Origin: Bacilli bacterium
GTDB lineage: Bacteria > Bacillota_I > Bacilli_A > RF39 > UBA660
Length of the DNA stretch: 11,004 bases
Direction of reading: 5' to 3'
Assembly: GCA_024683115.1 (NCBI GenBank)
Contig: JAIKYM010000073.1
Location: forward strand, 1 to 11,004
Every line of letters begins with the position of its first letter. Within the stretch, counting starts at the first letter, position 1. The position numbers and the translations under genes were made by a program. Positions 6,353 to 11,004 of this stretch are shown piece by piece. The notes under the pieces were generated by a model. The model was not told where the DNA came from, made no database searches, and saw nothing but the letters and a program-made list of their open reading frames with translations.

Positions 6353-6967
6353 ATGAGACTGTACCATATACATAGAAGTAATAGTAGTGATCAATTATTC
6401 TATCCAGGTAATGAGATAAATGTTGGCAGTGATTATAATTATTTACATCTACATTATTTAAATAGATCGTTAACAATTGACGAAGACAAAGAAGAAGAAG
6501 GAATAATCAAGACATATAAACGTAATGTTTTAGATTTTTTAACTGAAGAGGCTATTTCACAAATGACACCTGAAGAAAGAAAAGATTTATTATATAAATT
6601 ACATAGCATGATTCACAACATTGAATTAGATAGAAGAGAAGAAATATTAGAAGAAGTAAGAAGAAAGCATTATCCAACTAGACCATCTAGATATAAATGC
6701 ATGTGGTTAACTAATGCAGAATCAATTGAAACATGGCTTAAATTTGTAACACTTAAAGATAGCATCTACCAAGTATTTGAAGTAGAAGTAGATGGTAACT
6801 TATTTAAATCATGTGATGGTCTATTACCACAAGGCTACTATGATCCTGAATATGCTATGGAATTAGCCCATAAGTATTGGAATCCTGTTCCAGATTATTT
6901 ATCTGGTAGAGATGATATAGAATACTTATTCGAAGGTAATGCTAAAATAATCGAAAGAGTACGTTAG
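6353..6967 (+). CDS. DUF2441-like protein, possible ADP-ribosyltransferase-like fold (paralogue A)
   Basis: The function is not established. The 204-residue protein resembles, from memory, the DUF2441 family. Motifs in order: LYHIHRSN (3-10), VGSDYNY (24-30), a helical middle with MIHN, PSRYKCMWLT (111-120), VFEVEVDGNLF (141-151), a D-x-LLP element (155-159), KYW (174-176) and EYLFEGNAKIIERV (190-203). A first-strand H, a mid-protein xWLT strand, then hxVEVD and a final E-x-L-x-x-G-x-h are spaced as in ART-like proteins such as DarT or KptA; this fold assignment is inference. There is no signal peptide or membrane segment. It has its own promoter and is followed after 11 nt by a diverged second copy. 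It could be an RNA/DNA- or protein-modifying enzyme, or an inactive relative. Confidence 0.72.
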   Translation: MRLYHIHRSNSSDQLFYPGNEINVGSDYNYLHLHYLNRSLTIDEDKEEEGIIKTYKRNVLDFLTEEAISQMTPEERKDLLYKLHSMIHNIELDRREEILEEVRRKHYPTRPSRYKCMWLTNAESIETWLKFVTLKDSIYQVFEVEVDGNLFKSCDGLLPQGYYDPEYAMELAHKYWNPVPDYLSGRDDIEYLFEGNAKIIERVR

Positions 6968-6978
6968 GAGAGATTTAA

Positions 6979-7572
6979 ATGGAATTATTTCATATTCACA
7001 GAAGTAATGGAACAGACCCCTTATATAAAGAAAATAGTGAATTTACTGTTGGCAATGATTATAACTATTTTACTAAGTTTGCATTTATGAGTGCACCTAA
7101 TGAAATATATTATTCTGTGCAAGAAGAATTCTTAGACTTACAAAATTTAACAAAGTATGAAAATCTATTAAGAATGTCTACTAAAGATATGGTTCAATTA
7201 TCATATGATCTTCAAACTTATATTCATAATCAAATGGTAAATACCAGGGAATTTGTATTGGAACAAGCTAGATTAAATATTGATAAGAATTTACCATCTA
7301 GACAAAGATGTATTTGGTTAACTGATGAAGCATCTTTAGATTATTGGATTCATAATATACACGGAATGAATTTAAAAGTATTCAGAGTTGAAGTTGATAA
7401 AGAACCATTTAAATCATTAGATTCTTTATTACCTGATCCTAATTCTCCTATTGAGAATATGTTTATAACAGCTGAAGCATATTGGAAACCTGATTCTGAA
7501 TTATTAAAAGTTGATAAATCTAGAGAATACCTATATGAAGGTAAAATAAGAATAAGAGAAAGAGTTAAATAG
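6979..7572 (+). CDS. DUF2441-like protein, possible ADP-ribosyltransferase-like fold (paralogue B)
   Basis: This is a diverged tandem duplicate of the gene just upstream, 197 residues, cytosolic. It keeps every conserved block: LFHIHRSN (3-10), VGNDYNY (24-30), YIHN (81-84), LPSRQRCIWLT (105-115), VFRVEVD (134-140), FKSLDSLLP (144-152), AYW (167-169) and EYLYEGKIRIRERV (183-196). The middle helical region differs most. The ribosome binding site AGGAGA (6966-6971) overlaps the stop of paralogue A, so the two are co-translated. Its stop codon sits in the loop of a terminator. Arg90 is written AGG and aligns with an AGA arginine in paralogue A, showing AGG means arginine here. Whether both copies act together (for example as a heterodimer) cannot be seen. 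Confidence 0.72.
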   Translation: MELFHIHRSNGTDPLYKENSEFTVGNDYNYFTKFAFMSAPNEIYYSVQEEFLDLQNLTKYENLLRMSTKDMVQLSYDLQTYIHNQMVNTREFVLEQARLNIDKNLPSRQRCIWLTDEASLDYWIHNIHGMNLKVFRVEVDKEPFKSLDSLLPDPNSPIENMFITAEAYWKPDSELLKVDKSREYLYEGKIRIRERVK

Positions 7573-7585
7573 TAACTCTTTTTTT
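7559..7585 (+). terminator. Intrinsic terminator of the paralogue pair
   Basis: AAAGAGTTA (7559-7567) and TAACTCTTT (7573-7581) make a perfect 9-bp stem. The gene's TAG (7570-7572) is in the 5-nt loop, and the T run extends to 7585. Confidence 0.85.
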
Positions 7586-7593
7586 GATATAAT
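7585..7593 (+). promoter_or_regulatory. Extended -10 promoter of ung
   Basis: TGATATAAT is a full TGnTATAAT extended -10 whose T is the last base of the preceding terminator run. Only a poor -35 (TTAAAT, 7565-7570) exists at 17 nt, inside the terminator. Transcription would start near 7600, only about 10 nt before the ATG. Confidence 0.65.
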
Positions 7594-7599
7594 AATCTT

Positions 7600-7604
7600 G
7601 GTGA
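7600..7604 (+). promoter_or_regulatory. Weak ribosome binding site that supports the ung start
   Basis: GGTGA lies 5 nt before the ATG at 7610. In-frame TTG (7598) and GTG (7601) fall at or before the predicted transcript start and have no ribosome binding site, so 7610 is preferred. Confidence 0.5.
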
Positions 7605-7609
7605 TAAAC

Positions 7610-8275
7610 ATGATTGGTAATGATTGGGACAACGAATTAAGTATTATTTGGAATTCTCCAGGCTTCCATAATTTCATGAAGATAGTTGATAGAGAATATG
7701 AGAATAAAATAATATATCCTCCTAAAGAAGATATATTTGCAGCATTAAAGAATACATCATTTAAAGATGTTAAAGTAGTTATAGTTGGTCAAGATCCTTA
7801 CCATGGAGAAGGCGAAGCTATGGGCTTATCTTTTTCTGTTCATAAAGGAATTAAGCTACCTCCTTCTTTAAAAAATATTTATCAAGAAATGTATGATGAT
7901 CTAGGTATTAAACCAGTTACATCAGGAGATTTAACTAAATGGACTAAAGAAGGAGTATTACTACTGAATGCTACATTAACAGTTGTTAAAGATACACCAA
8001 ATTCTCATTCAAAAATAGGATGGGATAAATTTACTGATTATGTTATTAAAAAAATTAATACTAAAGAAGAACCAGTTGTATTTATTCTATGGGGTAATTT
8101 TGCAAGAAGTAAAAAAGCCTTTATAACTAATCCTAAACACTTAGTTATAGAGTCAGCTCATCCATCTCCATTTAGTGCAAGAAATGGCTTCTTTGGTTCA
8201 AAACCATTTAGTAAAACTAATGAGTTTTTAACAAAAAATAATATTAAACCAATTGATTGGGATTTATCTAAATAG
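7610..8275 (+). CDS. ung: Uracil-DNA glycosylase (family 1)
   Basis: Ung removes uracil from DNA, starting base-excision repair after cytosine deamination or dUTP incorporation. From ATG 7610 the product has 221 residues, normal for the family. The water-activating loop GQDPYHG (60-66) carries catalytic Asp62. The uracil-binding strand LLLNATLTV (about 117-125) contains Asn120. The DNA-intercalating motif HPSPFSARNGFFG (about 184-196) carries His184. FILWGNFA (about 158-165) is also typical. All active-site residues are intact. It is transcribed alone from an extended -10 promoter and its stop lies in a hairpin. The position next to an HD phosphohydrolase may reflect shared handling of nucleotide quality, but separate promoters argue against one operon. 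Confidence 0.96.
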   Translation: MIGNDWDNELSIIWNSPGFHNFMKIVDREYENKIIYPPKEDIFAALKNTSFKDVKVVIVGQDPYHGEGEAMGLSFSVHKGIKLPPSLKNIYQEMYDDLGIKPVTSGDLTKWTKEGVLLLNATLTVVKDTPNSHSKIGWDKFTDYVIKKINTKEEPVVFILWGNFARSKKAFITNPKHLVIESAHPSPFSARNGFFGSKPFSKTNEFLTKNNIKPIDWDLSK

Positions 8276-8296
8276 ATATAGAAATATATCTATTTA
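8269..8296 (+). terminator. AU-rich hairpin over the ung stop codon, probable weak terminator
   Basis: TAAATAGATATA (8269-8280) and TATATCTATTTA (8285-8296) form a perfect 12-bp stem closed by a GAAA tetraloop. The ung TAG (8273-8275) lies in the stem. Only one G-C pair and a poor T run (TTTATTA) make it weak. It may instead protect the 3' end. Confidence 0.5.
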
Positions 8297-8307
8297 TTAT
8301 GTATAAT
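8279..8307 (+). promoter_or_regulatory. Promoter of the HD phosphohydrolase gene
   Basis: TATAAT at 8302-8307 has TAGAAA (8279-8284, 4 of 6 to consensus) at 17-nt spacing, overlapping the ung hairpin. A 10-bp direct repeat TATTATGTAT occurs at 8295-8304 and 8314-8323, spanning the -10 and the start point. The ribosome binding site is GGGGGAG (8324-8330). Confidence 0.55.
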
Positions 8308-8336
8308 ATTGTCTATTATGTATGGGGGAGTAACAA

Positions 8337-9266
8337 ATGAGTGCTTACAACGAATATCAAAATAGTATATGTTCAATACCTGAATTTTTAAATAAATATT
8401 TAGAATTAGATATAATGAAAAAACTAAAAGGAAGATCTTTATTTTGCGGAATGGATTATGCATCACCTTATATGTATAATTTTAAATATCAAATATCTAG
8501 ATATGATCATAGTTTAAATACTGCATTAATAACTTGGAAATTAACAGAAGATAAAAAACAAACAATAGCTGCATTATTTCATGATATATCTACACCTGTA
8601 TTTTCACATGTTATAGATTATATGAATGGTGATTATGTAGAACAAGAATCAACTGAAGCTAAAACTAGAGAGTTATTATTATCATCTAAAAAACTATTAG
8701 AATATCTTCAGGATGATTATATAGACATAAATGATATTGTTAATTTTAAACAATATTCAGTAGTAGATTTACCTAGACCTTCTTTATGTGCAGATAGACT
8801 TGAAAATATTATTGGAGTAGGTATGTCTTGGGTAAAGGATATGAGTTTGAGTCAAGCAATTGAAATAATAGATAGTTTAACTTTAAGTAAAAATGAAAAT
8901 AATCAATATGAAATAAGTTTTAGACATAAGTACTTAGGAGAGTTAGTTAAACATATAAATGATAGTATTAATGAATTAACTCATTCTAATACAGATACTT
9001 ATATGATGATTCTATTAGCTGATATAGTTAAGAAAACTATAGATGAAGGATATATTATTTATGATGATTTATTTAGATTAACTGAAGAAGAGTATATAAA
9101 AATAATTGAAGCTAATGTACCATTTGACTATGAATTAGCTGATATGTGGGATACATTTAAACATGTAAGTGAACCATCTTGCAAATATGATATAAAAATT
9201 AAGGATATGACATTAAATCCAATTGTTAGAGATAAAAGATTAGTACAAAAAAACAAGGAACAATAA
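8337..9266 (+). CDS. HD-domain phosphohydrolase, SAMHD1/dNTPase-like
   Basis: The 309-residue cytosolic protein has an HD-superfamily metal-dependent phosphohydrolase core in its N-terminal half. RYDHSL (55-60, His58), LFHDISTPVFSHVID (80-94, with His82-Asp83 and His91) and Asp153 in CADRLEN supply the H-HD-D metal set. The block R-x-x-HS followed by HDI-x-x-x-x-FSH is characteristic of the dNTP triphosphohydrolase/SAMHD1 branch rather than ppGpp or cyclic-di-GMP HD enzymes, so dNTP or a related nucleotide is the most likely substrate; this is inference. The C-terminal half (about 165-300) is helical and unrecognised. It has its own promoter and an unusually G-rich ribosome binding site, and converges with the ABC exporter genes 10 nt away. 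Confidence 0.8.
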   Translation: MSAYNEYQNSICSIPEFLNKYLELDIMKKLKGRSLFCGMDYASPYMYNFKYQISRYDHSLNTALITWKLTEDKKQTIAALFHDISTPVFSHVIDYMNGDYVEQESTEAKTRELLLSSKKLLEYLQDDYIDINDIVNFKQYSVVDLPRPSLCADRLENIIGVGMSWVKDMSLSQAIEIIDSLTLSKNENNQYEISFRHKYLGELVKHINDSINELTHSNTDTYMMILLADIVKKTIDEGYIIYDDLFRLTEEEYIKIIEANVPFDYELADMWDTFKHVSEPSCKYDIKIKDMTLNPIVRDKRLVQKNKEQ

Positions 9267-9278
9267 TTCCTTGTTTTT
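9247..9278. terminator. Bidirectional intrinsic terminator between convergent genes
   Basis: AAAAACAAGGAA (9249-9260) and TTCCTTGTTTTT (9267-9278) form a perfect 12-bp stem with a 6-nt loop. T runs are available on both strands (9274-9278 plus; the A run 9247-9253 for minus). The TAA of the HD gene (9264-9266) is in the loop, and the TAA of the minus-strand permease (9277-9279) touches the stem. Confidence 0.9.
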
Positions 9279-10071
9279 ATATTCTTGCATTCATTAAGTT
9301 AGTTGATGTATATCTTTTTAGACCAGAGTAGAAAACTATATTAGCTATAGCTATAAACATTAGAGTAAAACCTAATATAATTAAAATTGGTACTAAAGAT
9401 ATATTTAATAAGATATTAACTGGAATATATGCAACTAATCCAACAGGAACAATTGTATATAATACTAGTTTTATAAATCCATTGAAGATATCTTCTGGAT
9501 ATGTAGAAGTAAGTGTAATAATTGATTCTGTGGTATTAGCTATAGTATCTGATTTACCAAACCAGAATGCTAGTGAACCAGTAATAATAGCCATACATGT
9601 TATTATTAATCCACCAGTAATACCTAATAAGGTATATGTAACGAAACTAAGTGGTGTAGTACCATGTATGAATAACAATATATATCCATATATCATATCA
9701 CCAATAGCTGATACTTCTACATCTGTAGTTATACTTGATAATAAGATGTTCTTTGGTTGTATAAGAATGGTATCTAATTTACCTGAATTAATAAAATCAG
9801 ATAAACTAAATGCACTCTTAAAGAAGAAGTGAGCAATACCATATGTTAAAGATGCTAGTCCCCAAAGTAACAAAGTTGTTTTCAAAGTGTAACTACCAAT
9901 TGATTCTTTAATTGAGTAAACAATTACCCATTGAACAATCATAGATGCATTATTTAATATCATGAATATAATATTAGATATAAAAGATACTCTATTAATC
10001 ATATATCTCATTACTGAATATTTAATTGATAATAAGATTACTTTTATTTGGTTTTTAACCGCCGTTAGCAT
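9277..10071 (-). CDS. ABC-2 family transporter permease (DUF990 type), first of pair
   Basis: This is an integral membrane half of an ABC exporter, 264 residues with about six hydrophobic segments (around 29-52, 62-84, 121-137, 143-170, 195-222 and 226-249). The block INSGKLDTILIQPKNILL (about 95-111) is the cytosolic element typical of DUF990/ABC-2 permeases. Its substrate is unknown; relatives are linked to drug, lipid or antibiotic export. It is the last gene of the minus-strand operon. It starts inside the preceding permease gene (17-nt overlap), with AAAGGAG about 12 nt before its ATG, a longer than usual gap. Its stop meets the bidirectional terminator shared with the HD gene. Confidence 0.85.
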   Translation of the reverse strand: MLTAVKNQIKVILLSIKYSVMRYMINRVSFISNIIFMILNNASMIVQWVIVYSIKESIGSYTLKTTLLLWGLASLTYGIAHFFFKSAFSLSDFINSGKLDTILIQPKNILLSSITTDVEVSAIGDMIYGYILLFIHGTTPLSFVTYTLLGITGGLIITCMAIITGSLAFWFGKSDTIANTTESIITLTSTYPEDIFNGFIKLVLYTIVPVGLVAYIPVNILLNISLVPILIILGFTLMFIAIANIVFYSGLKRYTSTNLMNARI

Positions 10072-10846
10072 TTAGTCTTTTCACTCCTTTCTTATATAAT
10101 AATTTAGTTAATATAAATGCAATGATAATATATACTATTTGAGCTAATAGAATTTTTGAAGCAACTGTATAACTAAAGTTTACTAATAATCTACCTGGAC
10201 CATATGATATAGCTACAATAGGACTATACTTTAGTATTTTAGCTATAATAGGTGGGAAGAATTCTAATGGTATTACTGTACCTAATACAAGTATCACTTT
10301 AGAATATACCCAGTATAATGGACCTGAGTCCTCGATATAAAATGATAATAAACCTATAAATGTGGCCATTATAATGTTAAGTATAATTGATAAAAATACA
10401 CTAAGTAAGAATATGAATATCATAGGTAAACTAATTGGAGGAAAACTTCCTATGAGTACATATCCAATGATAGCAGCAAATATAAAGAACATTATAAATT
10501 TGATTACTATTTGTCCTAAATGAGAAGCTATATTATATAGTATATAATCATATGGTTTATTTAATTTATAAATAACGCCACCTGATTTAATGTCATTACT
10601 AATAGATTTAGTTAATGCTCTAGTACCTACTGTAGTCCAGATTAACTCTGTAGCAATGATATACCATACCATTTGTACCATGTTATAACCGTTTATTGAT
10701 TGAGTAGGATCACTATAGATATATTTCCACAAACTAACGAATATAACAATTAATAGGAAATAACTAATTAGTTTAGTTATCACATCAAATGTATATTGTA
10801 GTGAAGTCATTATTTCTGATTTAAATATGTATAAGTATTTCTTCAT
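10055..10846 (-). CDS. ABC-2 family transporter permease (DUF990 type), second of pair
   Basis: This is the 263-residue partner permease with about six transmembrane segments (around 21-42, 57-75, 112-134, 140-169, 180-203 and 230-250). ISNDIKSGGVIYKLNKPYDY (about 82-101) corresponds to the ABC-2 cytosolic block seen as GKLDTILIQP in its neighbour. The two permeases probably form a heterodimer with one ATPase. The ATG lies 2 nt after the TAG of the upstream ATPase gene and has no clear ribosome binding site, so translation is likely coupled. Its last codons carry the ribosome binding site of the next permease. Promoter and most of the ATPase lie beyond the window. Confidence 0.85.
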   Translation of the reverse strand: MKKYLYIFKSEIMTSLQYTFDVITKLISYFLLIVIFVSLWKYIYSDPTQSINGYNMVQMVWYIIATELIWTTVGTRALTKSISNDIKSGGVIYKLNKPYDYILYNIASHLGQIVIKFIMFFIFAAIIGYVLIGSFPPISLPMIFIFLLSVFLSIILNIIMATFIGLLSFYIEDSGPLYWVYSKVILVLGTVIPLEFFPPIIAKILKYSPIVAISYGPGRLLVNFSYTVASKILLAQIVYIIIAFILTKLLYKKGVKRLNANGG

Positions 10847-10848
10847 AA

Positions 10849-11004
10849 CTATTCTGCTTTCTTATATATTTCACTAATAATATCTTCAAGTGGAGTATTA
10901 GAAATATTTATATCTACAATGTTATCAGTATTTAATAATTTAATTGCATCACTTATAGTTCATTTTGTTAAATCTACTTCTATTTTTAAATTATATCCTT
11001 TATC
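10849..11004 (-). CDS. ABC transporter ATP-binding protein, C-terminal fragment with an in-frame TGA
   Basis: Only the last 51 codons are in the window, read from the right edge. The peptide starts DKGYNLKIEVDLTK, meets a TGA (10960-10962), and continues in the same frame for 36 codons as TISDAIKLL, then DNIVDINISNTPLED and IISEIYKKAE to a TAG (10849-10851). The part after the TGA matches the usual C-terminal end of ATPases paired with DUF990 permeases (hydrophobic strand, then N-x-PLEDII-x-x-IY), so the frame is still under protein-like constraint. Walker motifs would lie outside the window. Possible explanations are a recent nonsense mutation, a sequencing error, or reading of TGA as tryptophan. 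The context (two permeases directly downstream) supports the ABC assignment. Confidence 0.65.

Noticed and set aside
9482..9832. Plus-strand open frame of 116 codons
   Set aside because: It is antisense to a clear ABC-2 permease, has no ribosome binding site, and its hydrophobic runs mirror the permease.
1..11004. Full genetic code 4 (TGA = Trp) for this organism
   Set aside because: All 28 Trp codons in intact genes are TGG, so an established code 4 in such AT-rich DNA is unlikely; only a rare or emerging use is kept as a finding.
1..11004. CRISPR array, tRNA, rRNA, insertion sequence or prophage genes
   Set aside because: No spaced repeats, cloverleaf-like gene, transposase, terminal inverted repeats or phage structural genes were visible on either strand.

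Overview
This window is AT-rich, chromosomal core DNA from a low-GC Gram-positive-type bacterium (Bacillota; Bacilli or an uncultured Mollicutes-like relative such as RF39). The evidence is the gene order rpsF-ssb-rpsR / rplI-dnaB / ... / yycJ(walJ)-rlmH, which is the near-origin arrangement of Bacilli. Supporting signs are strong AGGAGG-type ribosome binding sites, arginine written almost only as AGA and CGT, and many intrinsic terminators. All 28 tryptophan codons in the intact genes are TGG.

Layout, left to right. (1) Positions 7-543 hold the end of an unrecognised gene with a Cys-cluster. Its frame is open back to a TAA at 4-6, but it has no usable start before 235. (2) Positions 535-1655 hold a terminator, an extended -10 promoter, an S6:S18-type autoregulatory mRNA leader, then rpsF-ssb-rpsR and a terminator. 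(3) Positions 1701-6295 hold a second transcription unit: rplI, the replicative helicase dnaB, a membrane-anchored LysM-G5-M23 cell-wall hydrolase, a WalJ/YycJ-type metallo-beta-lactamase-fold protein and rlmH. These genes are tightly spaced or overlapping and end in a hairpin over the rlmH stop. (4) Positions 6299-9278 hold accessory-looking genes. A tandem pair of divergent paralogues looks like the DUF2441 family, with motif spacing suggestive of an ADP-ribosyltransferase-like fold. Uracil-DNA glycosylase and a SAMHD1/dNTPase-like HD phosphohydrolase follow, each with its own promoter. (5) On the minus strand, 9277-11004 holds an ABC-2 exporter: two six-helix permeases of the DUF990 type and the C-terminal end of their ATPase, converging on the HD gene at a shared bidirectional terminator.

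How the genes work together: unit 2 couples two ribosomal proteins to SSB under probable feedback by the S6:S18 complex. Unit 3 couples ribosome maturation (L9, RlmH), replication (DnaB) and cell-wall turnover (M23, WalJ). The WalRK/YycHI genes expected near walJ in Bacillus are not in this stretch; the M23 hydrolase lies there instead.

Most unusual points: an in-frame TGA inside the ATPase fragment in a window where TGA is almost unused as a stop (9 TAG, 6 TAA, 1 TGA); the paralogous ART-like pair; and a recurrent design in which intrinsic terminators are built over stop codons and promoters start immediately after them. No CRISPR, tRNA, rRNA, insertion sequence or phage module was seen.
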